Positions 22,758 to 35,427 of a DNA stretch of 64,000 bases are shown here, piece by piece. Below the pieces are notes generated by a model, which was given only the letters and a program-made list of their open reading frames with translations, searched no databases and had not been told where the DNA came from. Origin of the DNA: Cyclospora cayetanensis (taxonomy: Eukaryota > Apicomplexa > Conoidasida > Eucoccidiorida > Eimeriidae); NCBI RefSeq assembly GCF_002999335.1, contig NW_020312071.1, forward strand, positions 50,514-114,513, read 5' to 3'. The translations under genes were made by a program, and so were the position numbers. Within the stretch, counting starts at the first letter, position 1, and each line of letters begins with the position of its first letter.

Positions 22758-25700
22758 CTATTTGAACATGACGAAAGCATCAGTGCCCTTGACTCTTCTA
22801 AGCCCCAGCGTATTTAGGCCTGCCGCAGCTTGCTGCTGCTGCTGCTGCATCGATGTTTTGGGAGTCAGGGAGCTCGGCCGCTCCTTCTCCCTGACAGCCT
22901 CAGCCTCCTCCAAGCTTCTTTGTAACGCAGCGCGAGGGGTGACGCCAGAAACTCGGCAAGCAAACACGGGATGGGGCACGTGTTGCTGCTGCTGCTGCTG
23001 CGTTTGCTGTTGCAGCTCCCGCTGTCGTTTCGTTTGCTGTTGGCCTTGTGGCTGCCCATGCTGCTGCTGCTGCCCATGCTGCTGCTGTTTGTGAGGCGGT
23101 TGCGGCTTTTGCAACAGAGGTTTCTGCGTCTTCTTCTGCTGCTGCTGCTGCCGACTCGTTGCTGCAGCCTTGACAACGCGCGCTGGTGCGGCTGCAGCAA
23201 CCCCTGGAGGTCCTTTGCACAGAGCGTCTCGCTGTTTCTGGGAGGTGGCTGCAGCTTTCGCCCCCTCCGGCTCTTCCGGCGATGCCACTGCAATTGCAGC
23301 CCTCGATCTTCCTGCAGCTGCATGGGGGAGTGATATATCACCCGATAGTAAAGTTTTGCCCGCTGCTGCAGTCGGGTGTGCTGCTCCAGGCCTCCCCACG
23401 GCCGCTGCAGGAGGGACCGCCTCTAGTGCAAGGGGGGAGGCTGGATTTGGAGCTTGGGAGACTGCCAAAGGTGTTTGTTTTGCGGCATCCACGCGACATG
23501 CAGGTAGAGCCGCAGTAGCAGGGAGACTTGAGGCATACTCCGCGGCCTCCTTCTTGGTGCTCTCAGCCTCCCGAGGAGATGCTGCTTCGCCGTCTGCTGC
23601 AGCATCAGCTGCAGGTGCTGCAGATACCTTGGGGGCGTCCAATTCGTCTGCTGCTGCTGAAACCGACGTAAGAGCGGCTGCATTGCTTGCCAGAGCCTCA
23701 GAAACAGCACTGCGGACAGGCATTTTTGCAGTAGTTTGGGGGGCTGCTGCCTTCGAAGCAGCTCGCAGGACGGGAGAAGATCTCGGAGAAAGGGCAGCCC
23801 GATCCTGGCGTGCAGCAGCAGCAGGGGCTGCTGCTGCTTCAGTGGAGGGCAGTCGATGGATGCCAGCAGCAGCAGCAGCCGCAGCAACATCGAGTTGCTT
23901 CGTGGCGCCACCAGCAGTAAGGATACGCTGAGCAGGCCGAGCCGCAACGGCGGGAGGGAACGCTGAAGGAGCAGCAGCAGCAGGGGAAGCAGCCAAGCGG
24001 CTTTCAAAGGACGGAGCAACAGGAAATAGGGGCAGCACAAGGTCTTCGCTGAGTCGTCTCTCCTCAGGAACGGCTTCTCGCTCAAGCTCGGGCTGCTGCG
24101 ATCCGAGTTGCTTCTGCAGCAGTGGCTGCTGCTGCTGCTCGGCAACACTTCTGACCACTTTGTAGACTGTCTCTGCCCACACACAGCTGGTGGGAGATGA
24201 CCTGTGGGTGTCGATCCCTTCTGACTGCGCCTTTTTTTGCAGCTGCTGTTGCAGCAGCTGCAAGAACTCCGGCGCTCTCATCGCCGTCCACGTTGGCGGC
24301 AGCAGCAGAAGCAGCAACGCATGCAGCCCTTCATATCGACTTTGCAGCAGCTGCAGCAGCAGGGGCAGCTGCTGCAGCAGGCTCGCTGGGGAAGGACACG
24401 CTGCTGTAAGGACGCCTCCGACCGAAGCACGCAGCACAGGCTGCTTGCTGCTGCTGTTGCTGCTAAGGGATACTGCGAGATCCTGCTCGCGCACAGCGAT
24501 GCTCAGGATCTCTGCCGCTCCAGGTTGAACGGCGGTGCCTGCTGCTGCTTGAGAGGCCGTTGCAGCGCTTCCTTGAGTGTCGTTGGAAGCGTCTGTTGCC
24601 CCCCCCGCAGGCGTCTTCTCGTACGGACTCTCCCACGTGCTGCTGCCGCTTCCGTCGTTGATGGGCAGCAGCAGCTGCTGCTGCTGCACGGAGATCTGTA
24701 TGGACGGCAGGACTGCCCGCACGCGCAGACCGATGAGAGACAGCAGCGCATGCAATTCAGGGGACAGAGGACAAGCAGCAGCAGAAAGATGTGGCGTCTC
24801 CAGCTCAAACGCCGCCCTCTCCGCATAGGAGGCCTGCTGCAACAGGCCCTCTTCTGCCTGCTGCTTCGCGATCGCAGCCTCGGAAGCAGCAGCTAGCCGA
24901 TCTGCAACATGAGCGCAGCAGGCAGCAAAGGACGAGACGCCCACTAGCGCGGCACTAGCAGGAGCACCTCCTCCGACGGGATCTACTAGCCAAAACAGAA
25001 ATAACAGCGGAACTAGCAGCATTACCAGACCAAACCCCCCAAGCAGCTGCACCTGTTACATAGGAGATATCCAGAGCTGCAGGGCGCTTAGCGGCAGGAA
25101 GAGCAGCCAGTGAGGTGAGGGGACCTTCTTCGCCGCGCGGCAGCTGCCGCTGCTCGGTAGTGGCGGCAGCAGCAAGAGGACTCTCGCCGCGTTGCATGCT
25201 TCCTGGGAGGGGTCTTTGCTCTTCCAGCTGCTGCCGATACAGCTGCAGGAGTTGCTCGTTGTGCCTCTTGTAAGCCGTAAGCAGCCCGCCGAAAAAGGCC
25301 ACGGAGTCACCGCGTCTGCAGCAGAGAAACAGCGGCAGCGGCAGAAGCCTTAGCAGCGTGGCGTACACATAGGCAAGCAGCCGCCACTTCTCACGAAGCG
25401 CTTCAAGCAGCCTCGAAGAGGGTGGGGAAGGGGCCTCTGCACACCTACCTTGCGCATGACGTGAAGTCTCCTGCCCTCCCGCCAGCCACGATAGCGCCAG
25501 CGATGGACAGCAGCAGCTGCTGCAGCTGCAGCTGCACTGTCTCCACATTCTTCATCTGCATGCAGCCCCAAACATGCTGGATCCTGGCAGTCGCCTGGAG
25601 GTAGAGGGGAAGGCCGATGCGCAGCAGAGGCCGTTGCTGCTGCTGCTGCTGCTGCTGCTGCAGTAGCGGCAGGGAGGTCAAGTGGAGCAAGAGGAAGGAC

Positions 25701-26114
25701 AGACGTTTCTGAAGCTGCTGGTTAAGTTGCGTTCCTCTCTTTACCGACTCCTGGAAGGCGACTTTTGCCTCCCTCAGGCTGCTGCTGCTGCTGCTCATGC
25801 TGACACCGCTGGAAAGTGAAAATCCTCCTTCTACATCCGCAGCGCTGCTGACGAGGGTCCCTGTCGACTCCGCAGCAGCAGCTGAAGCAGCTGCTGCAGC
25901 AGTTGCTGCTGCTGCCCCTGCCGCAGCACCAATTGCGTCCACTGCACTTTTCCAGATGCTCGACTTCGAGGCGTTGCCGATCCCTCTTTGGCTATGCCCG
26001 CTGCCTCCAAGATCGCTGCTGCCTGCCGCTCCTGATGCTGATGCAGCAGGGATGCTGCCTAGCAACACCTGCTGCCGCTCTTGCTGCTGCCGCTCTTGCT
26101 GCTGCCGCTCTTGC

Positions 26115-26146
<32 letters not shown>

Positions 26147-27894
26147 TTGCTGCTGCTGCGCGGCTGCTGCAGGCTCCTCAAAGCTATTGATGCTGCTGCC
26201 GCTGTTGCAGCTGCTACCGGCCCCATTTTGCATGATCCGCAGCTGCGGCACAGCTTCAAGCTCTTTGAAACAGCACTGCCACCAACAAGCGCTGGCGTCA
26301 GTACTTCTGTTGCTGGTTTGCCTTTGAACGGAGATCCTTCCATGACACAAGTGAAGCTCCAGAGAACGTATGGCCAGGAGCAGCGAGGCCCCGTCCAAGG
26401 TTTGTAATTCTGCAGCTGCATCAGCGATTTCAAAGAGCAGCCACTGGTGCTGCTCCAACTGCTGCTGCTCCAACTGCTGCTGCTGTTGCTGCGAGCACGC
26501 TTGCCCTTGCTGCTGCATTTGGAACTGACGCTTCCACGTGTCTAGCGTCACGAGGGGGGCTAATCGCAAGGCAACACTGCGCAAGAGGACACCGGCTTTG
26601 CACCTGTGGAGGCTTGCGCGTAATGGCAGATCGCATGTCTTCGCAAGGTTCAAGAGCAGACTCGGGAGACTTGCCGCGGCTTCTGCCGCAGCTGTCAAGA
26701 GCTGCCGCTGCTGTTGCTGCTGCTGCTCCCTCTGTCCACCCTGCACGGCGGAGATTCTGGGTCGTCTCCCGAGCTGCTGCCGAGGCGCCTGTTGCTGCTC
26801 CCGCGAATCGAGCCGTCTGTCCCTCGCAGCTGCCTCTCTGATGTCGCCAGTTGTTGACGAGACACCACCGCCAGCAGCAGGCGCTGCGGCGTCATCCGCA
26901 ACAGACGCTGGAGGGGAAATGCGTGTGGCCTTCCGGGTAAACACTGGAACTAGTCCGCTGCTGTGCTTCTCAAGTTCAAGACCGAAGTTTTCCTCGAGCT
27001 GCCGACGCCTGTGCTGCTCCAGAAGATCCGCAAGAGCCGTGCTGTCTAGCAGTGCATCGGCAGCTGGGGAAGGCAGCAGCGATTCGTAGGCGCCGAGCAC
27101 TTCCGCCCACAGCAGCATGCGGTGTTTTGAGACCCTCCAGGTGTCTCTGTGGGATTCGATTTCGCGGCACCGAGCCGCTGCGGCGCGCTGCTGCTGTCTG
27201 TACATCTCAGTGAGCCTAGCGCCGCTGTCGCGAAGGCTGGTGGCTCTTGGCCCCTGCAGCTGCAACAGCTGGTGCTGCAAGGCTGCACGTCCCTGTTCTA
27301 CAGCTACTGCTGCGGCGCGCGCCTCCTGACAGAAGGAGCTCGGGGTTGAAAAGAAAGAGACTATCTTGTTTGTCAAGGCTGCCTTTACGCCGCCTTGCAG
27401 CTGCTGCAGGAGGTGCTGCTGCTCGCTCTCGTTCGCTTGCAGCTCTGCGGCGAGGTCTTCCTCTGGCCTCGGAGCTCGTTGCTGCTGCTGCTGCTGCTGC
27501 TTTTGCTGCTGCTTTTGCTGCTGCTGCTTTTGCTGCAGGAAGGTTGCCGGAGTGTGGCCTTCTAGGTCTTGCTGCCGCTGCTGCAGGAAGGCGTGCTGCT
27601 GCCTCAGCTGCCGCAGCTTCCGCGCAGCCTGCTGGTACACCTGAAGATCAGGATCTCCTCTTTGCTCGAGAGCCTCCCTTGCTGCCTCCATTTCCCTAGA
27701 CGCTATGAGCACCCAGACAGCCATGGCTGCAACTGGACGTCTTGCAAACTGCAGCAACAGAAAAAGATCGTCAGACTCCTGCTGGCTAACTGTCTGCCGC
27801 CGTCGCTCCCCTTTCTGCTGTTGCTGCTGCTGCTTCTGGTGTTGGAGATATCGAGACGTCACGGGGGCCAAGACCTCCCCAAGCGCTGGAATCG

Positions 27895-27925
<31 letters not shown>

Positions 27926-30900
27926 CAGTTGCTGCTCTTCCCAATGCTGCACCAACAGGATTTTGAACAGGCGGATGAACCTGCAGACTCATGCACACCG
28001 GCACAAGCGCCAAGCGCGAGATGCAAAGCTGCAAAACCAGAAGCCTTGTTGCCGATTAGGCGTTCCAACCTCGCGAGGATACTTCAAACTATTTCCACAC
28101 CTGAGGTTCCCCCCGCCACCCCCCCCATCCCTCCCTTTGTCTCCACCCCCCCCTCTCAAGCCACCCCACCTCCCCAAGACGCTAACCGCTTCATGTGCAT
28201 AATCCGTTCTTCTGTCTGCGTAAAGAAGTCATCGCTGCCTTTTCTTTCCCTCCGCAGGAGCCGCGTGTACATCTTTGACAAAAGCCACCACGCCTTAGGG
28301 CACTTGGTAGGCCTTCCCTACAAGCAGCAGGCAAGCGTCGGACTGTGTCTTTGACCCCACGTGAAGCTGCCGAGCTTCGAACAAGAGAGACAACCCCACG
28401 CGGCATCCTCAACGTGCTGCATGCAGCTGACTCTGGAAATCCAGCAGCACACAGGGCCCTTCCAAGGCCGCATTCAGACGCGGCAGACTCCCAGGAAGCT
28501 CAAGATGGGGAGCACTGAAGACGCTTCTGGAGCTCTTACCGGCGGTCTATAGGCGCTGAGCAGCTTGAGTATGTGGAGGTGATCAAGCTTGTTGGCAGCA
28601 CACACCGCGTAGAACAGCGAGAAGGAGTCAAAGGACAGCATTACACGCTCACCAGCAAGCAGATGCACCGACACCCGACATCGGAGGGGATCCCGCTGCT
28701 CGCTAGCGGCAGCATTGCTGTTGTTGTTATTATTAGCGCTGCTTGTGGCAGTGGCATCCGTTTCACGCGCAATCAGCAGGTGCAGCTGCAGCTCGGAGGT
28801 CTCTAACACGTCTGTCCACAGCTCCGGCTCATCCCTGCTGCTCTTCTTGCTGATCGAGAGCTTAGGCTGCCTCACCAAAACGTCCACTGCGAGAGAACCT
28901 CGCACCTCAGGCAATGCATGCTCAGGCCCAAGCACAACGCATGCAGCCGCTCCCGACGGATCGCCTGAAGAAGACCTTCCAGCAGTGCTGTCTCCCCACT
29001 CAAAGCCCCAAGGAACCTTGGAAGCTGCTGGCTGTGCGGAATACACATTAATACACATCAATACACATGCAGACACATACACGTTATAATACGCATGCAC
29101 ATGCACATTAATACACATCAATACCCATGCACATGCACATACACATCAATACACATACACACTAATACCCATACACATGCACATACATATTAATGCACAC
29201 ACCCACACGCAACGCATACCCACGCTGCGCATACGTATTAATACACATCCACACGCAACATATACCCGCGCAGCACATACGCATGCCCATAATACAGATG
29301 CACATGCACGCGTAGGCACATACATACACACACTCGATGCCGTAAGCTCTGTAAAGGGGGTCTGCGCCTTGGCAGCATTGCAAGGACTCGGAAGAACGAG
29401 ACGCACAGCTACAATGCATTCGGAAGCTGCTGCCACACTATGCCTCACGGTTTCACAGATGTCTATGCGAAGAACAAGGCTTTAGAGGCGTCAAAGGAAG
29501 GGTGCAGGGTTTAAGAAGCACCTTGCAAATGATCCGCTTGAAGCTAAGCTCAAGCGTGGCAGGAGGGCCAAACAAACCGCCAGCGTCTTCCAAACGGATC
29601 TTTACATCTTCGAGTCTGCAGCGAAATTGCAGCCCCTGAAGCTTCGCAAGCTTGCTTCAACAGTCCACGAAACACCCGCACGCCTCTCGCGTTGAGTCTG
29701 AACTCTCAATATCCATTCATGCCAGCTGCCAAGCGGCTTCCCCCCTCCCCCCAAGCACCGCTTGACTCGCACCGACAGCTTACCTCAAATTCACGTTAGG
29801 TAAGTAGCGCAGAAGCCATTCAAGCATCGAGTGCGTCGGTGTCTCTGCTCCTGCCGAGGCCTGTGCCATAGTTCGCATCCTACACCCAAATACCTTTAAA
29901 ACCTCAAACGGCTTTTCGCAGGACGGCTTGGCATCCATGTATATTAAATAAATATACACATGTGTGCCTAAAGCCTAAAATCCACAGGCCCTCCCCTTCG
30001 CCACTGCTCCTCGTTCCCTGAGTGTGCGTCTCTCAAGGTCGAAAAGCGGCACTAGGAGTGCTCCGTCCGTGTCTACACAGTTTAGAGGCTCCAAGAGTGA
30101 ATAAGACACTGAAACAAACAAGCCACCACGCACCACCTGCTGCTGTTGCAGCACTTCTTTGAATTCCAATTCGAGTTCTTTTTTCACTGCCGCGTCCCTC
30201 TGGTGCTTGTTCAAGAGCCGCTCCAGTCGCTGCAGCCGCAGTTTCAGCTCCTGCTGCTTCTGCAGTACGAAGAATTGCCGTATATGCGCATCGACCTGCA
30301 CAGCGCCAACAGGCAGTCGTAACAACACGCAGCCTCAAGGGGCGTCCTGGAGCAGCGCAGCGATCCGCGGACAGGCCGCAAGCTCGAGTGGGTGGTTGTT
30401 TCGGTTTAGTCTTTTGGGGATGGCTTTTACGGGTTTGTAGCACAGGAGAGCTGCGGTTTGGGGTATATTTCCGAGGCACGAGGCGAGCCTGAGTCTCTAA
30501 GGGACGCACCTCTTGGAGCTGACGTTCTGTCACCTGAGCGATGGTTTCCTCCTGCAGCAGACACCCCCTCCTTACACGCGCGTGTTCACGCCTAAGGCTG
30601 AAGAAGAAGGGCGAAAAAAACATGCCAACCCTTCTACGCTGCCGTGCGTGGACGGCAAAGAGAGCTCAGACACTAGCTCCTCCAACTGCTAAATGATGCC
30701 AACTTGGGGCTTGAGACATACGGATTCGGCTGCAAACGCCTTCGGAATGAGATGCAACTCGCAGCGCTCGGCAATAATATCAAGACGCGCATGCGTTAAG
30801 TACAGGCGCGCGTCAACCACTGCAATGCCGCCCCCCGACACTTCCAGGGGGATCTGCATACCACAGGAGTCTCTCAGAATGTAGGCCCTCAAGGCTGGCT

Positions 30901-31579
30901 TAGACGCGCAGAAACTAAAAGTGCAACTCCCCTAATGGCACCCGCAGCCGCCAGACACACACGTCCACGAAGGCGCTAAAGCTAAGCCGAAGAACCCCCT
31001 TAGGCCGTGGTTCTGACGCTCACGACGCAGAAAAAAAAGGAAACTCTGACGTGAAGGGGCGGCTGCATGCTCAAGGGAAGCGTAGAAGCGGAATGCCTAC
31101 GACCTCGCTCAAATGGCTTGCCTGGTGCCTGCGAAATTCATCTGTGAGATGAGCGGCGTTAAACTCAACGCGCTCCAAGTGAAGGCGATCCAGCAACCCC
31201 TCTGCGCCACGCGCGACAAGACACAGGGACAGAAGTAGAGCTTTCGCATGCAGCGTCGGAGGTCAAACGGTGTAGCCTTCTATGTATTGGCCAGTCTAAG
31301 AAAAGGGTGGCTGCACAAGGAAAACATTCGAACGCTGATAGCAATTGTTGCATGCTGGCTAGGGGAGCTCCACGCAAAGCCGCTGAACTTTGAAAACTCC
31401 CGAAACGAGCTCTACGGAGCCTTATGGGGTTAGTGTTTTAGGGGGCGATGCGTGCCCATCTTTGCTTGTGTGTCTTCGGAGATGAAAAAGTAACCGATCC
31501 GATCCTTCAGAGACTTCAAGAGAGCATCGACAACCTGCTGCTGCAAAGGCTGCAGCAGCGCAGCAGCAACGGCTGCCAT
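22758..31579 (-). CDS. Large VPS13/chorein-type lipid-transfer protein, poly-Gln rich
   Basis: Bridge-like proteins of this type carry lipids between membranes at contact sites. N-terminal evidence, in order: a helical start (VVDALLKSLKDRIGYF) from the ATG at 31579; an exon reading GLLDRLHLERVEFNAAHL (near 31225-31145); exon 30853-30722 reading IPLEVSGGGIAVVDARLYL; a coiled exon (30300-30130); then MLEWLLRYLPNVNL ending at 29784, joined in phase to RLEDVKIRLEDAGG at 29615. This order matches the chorein-N region. Downstream are an exon near 29060-28490 (FSLFYAVCAANKLDHLHIL), a very Gln-rich exon ending at 25445, an intron to 25321, and a last long exon ending at 22758. The chorein region is credible. 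The C-terminal 1500 or so residues are low-complexity and unassigned, and a second gene boundary near 28.4 kb cannot be excluded. Some exon joins remain open. Confidence 0.68.
25322..25444 (-). other. Intron of the VPS13-like gene joining two long frames
   Basis: Donor GCGCAAG|GTAGGT and acceptor TTTCTCTGCTGCAG|ACGCGG restore phase between the 836-codon Gln-rich frame and the frame reading RGDSVAFFGGLLTAYKRHN. A nearer AG at about 36 bp also keeps phase but would make an implausibly short intron. Confidence 0.6.
26040..26160. repeat. Nested CTG/CAG tract with a 15-bp unit in the VPS13-like exon
   Basis: CTGCCGCTCTTGCTG units are followed by about 20 CTG/TTG triplets on the plus strand. On the minus strand these read as poly-Gln followed by a Gln-Gln-Glu-Arg-Gln repeat. 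Similar runs occur at 25632-25665, 27480-27540 and 27895-27930. Confidence 0.9.
28105..28185. repeat. C-rich tract in the VPS13-like gene
   Basis: The plus strand carries runs such as CCCCCCGCC, ACCCCCCC and CACCCCCCCC, so the minus strand is a block of G-runs. It lies between coding exons and is probably intronic, with potential to form a G-quadruplex in the pre-mRNA. Confidence 0.7.
29040..29335. repeat. ATACACAT/ATGCACAT microsatellite in the VPS13-like gene
   Basis: About 300 bp of degenerate units (AATACACATC, ATGCACATGCACAT, CCACACGCAACA) lies between the exon coding LEDVKIRLED (29615) and the exon ending near 28490. It is most likely intronic. It closely resembles the XPD intron repeat at 5225-5356. 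Confidence 0.85.
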
Positions 31580-34500
31580 TTTTCGCCGCGTCTGTCGATG
31601 CGGCTGTGTTCGACGTGCTCGTTGTCTTGAGCAATGAATATGCCTGAGGCTGCAGGCTTCTGCCGGCGTGGCAGAGAAGGACGCCACGTTCTGTCTGCTG
31701 CCCCTGCCACCACGCGCGCTCTACAGTTGCTGCTGCTTCTGTGGCTACCCGTCGAGCTACGGGGAGTCCATTTTGAGGAGCTCCGCCGTCTCAGCAGCCG
31801 CTCGTCCCTTAGTCGCTGTTGCAGTTGCTGGGGCTGCTGTTGTTCTCGACACTGCGTCTTCCACTGTCTCCGCCGCTGGTGCTTCTACTGCCCCTTGAGC
31901 ACTGGATAATTTTGCTGGAGAAACTGTGGGGGTCTACGGCAGGAGTATTTCCTCCCCAGCTGCTGTTGCAGCATCACATCTATCAACGTGACACTGGAGT
32001 GCTGCAAGAGTGGCTCCCCTAGGTGCCCGCGCGCACACCATGATAGAAATGCAGGGGATTTGACGTAAACAGATGTTCTTCTTGTGTGAACTCCCTACTT
32101 TATTGTGCCTGGAGTTCACTAACACTGGAAGAAGGCCTCCCGTGGATTGGCTTGTCCAACTGACCGCTGGCCTTCCAGTAGCGGCAGCACCAGAGCGCGC
32201 GCATACATGTGACCCTGTGTGCTTCCATACTGGTCAAAATCCGAACCATTGCAATTGGTTTTGAAAGACATAGGCAGAAATCCTGGTTTATATTCACGGT
32301 GCTTCTGCCCCGATACCATAGAACCGTCCCACGGCTCGGCCAGAACTGCGGCCCCGTCCGCTGCCGTATCTACATGCATCCTCTTGCGCCTCAGCATGTT
32401 AAGCACAGATATTCCGTGCTGAGGAGGAGGATGGAAGGAAGAAAGAGGGAAGGGTCTGGTCCCAAGTTCAGACAAGGCTCTTCATGGTGATAGCGGTAGC
32501 ATGGGGTGCGCCTTCGTCGCAGTATCCTCCAGAAGTAATTTGATCTAGAATGCCTTTTCAAATCGTGGGCACGGTTCGCAGCCACGCGCCTGGCCTCTGT
32601 CTTTGCGCAGTGCTGCATATCCGATGCGCTACTCGATAGTGTTTGATTGGCCATAACGCGCTCCTTCAAACGCCTTAAGAGAGTGAGAGCACGGAAGAGA
32701 ACCACACCCAGTCAAGTGCTAAGGTAAGGGCTGTCAATCTGTGGGCCCCCAAAGTGCTTCACCCTCGATCTACAAGCTGGGCCTGGGCTTGGGGGCAGCA
32801 GGCAGGCAGCGGCTGCTGAATCCTAAGGGCACTCCGGGCATGTGCATGCAATCGTGCAGTATGATTTCGTCGTTGACAGGCGCGCCTCACAGGCATGTAC
32901 ACTAGAGAAATTCGCAAACTGCCTGGAATCTCGTTGTGGATCGGCACCAGGGTGATTTCCACCACCGCCTTAACTTGTGTGCCCTAGAAGCATTACCGAA
33001 TCTATAGACAAAGAGTTCACCCTCCACAGGTGCTTATGACTTAGCGTTATAGCAACCAATCGTAGAAACCCATCTACCGCTTCAACAACATCAAAATAGA
33101 GCAATTGAGAGGTGGCCACTCGCAGCAGAAAACTTCCTTTGCCAGTAGGCACTTGTGCTCCGCGCAAACGCAGTACGTATCGTTTTAAGGATAGCGGCCT
33201 CTCACACTCCTTGAACATGGGAGTTACCGGCCTCCTATCGCGTTGAGCAACTTCAGAACGAAGCGCAATAAGAAACACTGTGGCGAGGGCCCGGCGTAAA
33301 GAGGTAGACGGGGCTAGAGGATGTCGAGTGCATCGAGGGTTCAAAGTGGTAAAGAATTAAACTTGCTGCATTGCGCCATCCATAACTTCCCTAACTCATA
33401 GCCTCAGATAGCTGGTCTAAACCACTCCTCGGCGACGCTCGTTTGCGACATGCCACGCCTCAGCTTTGCCTCGCTGTAGAAGCCACCTACACTCTACTTC
33501 GTGAGGATGCAAAGGTAAAGCATTTTACTAAGCAAATCAGCACCATCAGGCTGCTATGCAAGTTGAAGTCGTCTCTGAGTGCATTTGGCGGGTCAAGGAG
33601 GCTTGATAACGACGCGAAGGTCTTAAGAGGAGCAGCTGCGCAAGACATGTAGGCGCAGTGTCGTGTGCAAGCTGCCATCGTACATATAGGGATGACGGAA
33701 ACTGAAGGAAGTGCCAACTATATTTTGCAGAGTCAGACATACGCCTCTTTGTTTACTGGCCTCTTCCTTGCTGGTATCGATTTCAACACGTGGCGCTCTG
33801 TTGCTGCTGCCGAAGTTACACCAGGGTACTGTTACAGATTCGTTGGGTACCTCAAGCTTGCAGGTCCAGCTTCCGCTGTGTCCGCGTGTCTGAGAAGCAA
33901 CTTAGAAGCTGCATTGAAGAGGTAGAATGAAGATTTTAATATACCACGCCCACACCAGTAAACTCGTGAACGGCGGAGCGTCTGACCCACTAGCGATTTG
34001 TTGCGTAATTTGTCGATAGTCCTCATCATGTAAAACTGCACTTAGAGTTTCCAGTTGGAGGCAACTAGTCGCAAACACACTACATTAAAAGTCTGTTGAG
34101 CGCCCTTTCAACTACTGCGCCCTTTCCCTGACCCCATCCCTCAGCGATTCCGCATGAGGGGAGAGAGATAGCCAGGGTGCATGTGCGTTACTACACTCTT
34201 CAGTACTCCGAGCACTCATTACCACTTGCACACAACAGAAATGCAACATCATTCCTAGTCGAATGGAGTCAACTCTACTCTGCAGCTAACAAGAAGTAAT
34301 CTCAGTCATACCGAAGAGTCAGTTCTATGACAATTTGTACTAAAATATCAGGAATGCAATGGAATATGCCAAAGTGTAGTGTGATCCCCTGAAAGTTCTC
34401 TCCGCACGTCGGTTCAATGTAGTCAGATCTCGTTTTGCTCGTTTTGGTGTCTGTCCTAGAGGTTCACCACAGCCATTACACCGGTGAGACTCAAGAGAGA

Positions 34501-35427
34501 GGTCAGAAGATATGGGAGTTCCTGACGCACAGCTGGCGTATGCGTTCTCTCACGGATTAGGGTCGGTGACTCTAGAGCCCCGTCGACGAAATGGTCTACA
34601 GCTGGGAGTGTTATTGAGCTGTTACCCAGCCATTTTGTACGCAACGCTTCATTTCAGTGCACACTATCGTCAAATTGAAATTTAAAAGGCAGTGCTGCGA
34701 TGTGGGATAAATGCCTCGATTTGAGGGTCTAGCAAAGAAAGGCCTTGATCTTGGGCTCATAATTAGGGCTGTGAGAACTGCTACGATTAAATAAGACCTA
34801 CAAGCAGTAGCGAGCACCCCTGGAGCGTCGGCATGCTACCCTCGTACTTCAGCCCACCATACATTGCCCCCAACTGGTCAATTCCCAATGTGGCAGTCCG
34901 TAAGGCCTTGGCTTCTCCTTTTCTTGAGATGGGGGAATCTTTCCTAGTCCACTGTATGGTGGTGGAGGGCAGTCGGAGATGATGTTCTCGGCGGTTTTGA
35001 CGGAGCGCTGTGCGTGTAGTCGAGTTGGTAAGTGTTCGCACTAACGGCTCCCCCCTCTTCCTGCACCCCGTCCCCCTCAGTCCTTGACAGGGTCCCACAT
35101 GCCTTATGCCAAAAATATTGAGCCCTAAAAATATTAATATGTGCCACCGCGCGCGCTTGCGAAAGTAAGCTTTTCGAATGACTGGGTAAGGAAAAGGAGG
35201 CGGTAAATTGCCCGCAAAACCGAAAAATCAACGCCTAGTCCTAATCTCTAAACCCTAATGCCTGAGATTCGGTCATCATGCTAAAAAGCGGGGTAGCCAT
35301 CTCCCACTGTAAAGCATCAATGTTGGCTCTAAATTATCTGGGAGCGATGACGGAGCGCACGCAGGTTCAGAGGAACTGCCAATGAGTCCTCACTGTACAA
35401 ATCCTGAACCCCCAAGGGCTCAAATAA
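31580..35427. other. About 3.8 kb with no identified gene
   Basis: This holds the 5' flank of the VPS13-like gene and the 3' flank of the BET1-like gene. Minus-strand frames at 33344-32970, 32965-32759, 32705-32391 and 32475-32119 follow one another and look moderately protein-like, but no splice could be justified. The plus frame 33443-33925 is open except for one TAG. No family was recognised in either set. Confidence 0.45.

Noticed and set aside
23170..23931. Plus-strand 253-codon Ala-rich open frame
   Set aside because: It is the antisense shadow of the Gln/Ala-rich last exon of the VPS13-like gene; CAG/CTG tracts keep all frames open.
24980..25052. Hydrophobic N-terminus (LVMLLVPLLFLFWLV) as a start of a separate membrane protein
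   Set aside because: There is no ATG at the frame start. The T-rich stretch ends in AG and fits an intron 3' end, with an in-phase link from the upstream exon (ISYVT).
27247..28354. Plus-strand Leu/Cys/Ala-rich frames of 150-261 codons
   Set aside because: They are antisense to the poly-Gln exon. CTG and TGC readings of the same triplets give poly-Leu and poly-Cys without any domain.
35220..35260. AAACCCTAA, resembling the apicomplexan telomere unit
   Set aside because: A single copy only; no tandem array, and the window is not chromosome-terminal by any other sign.
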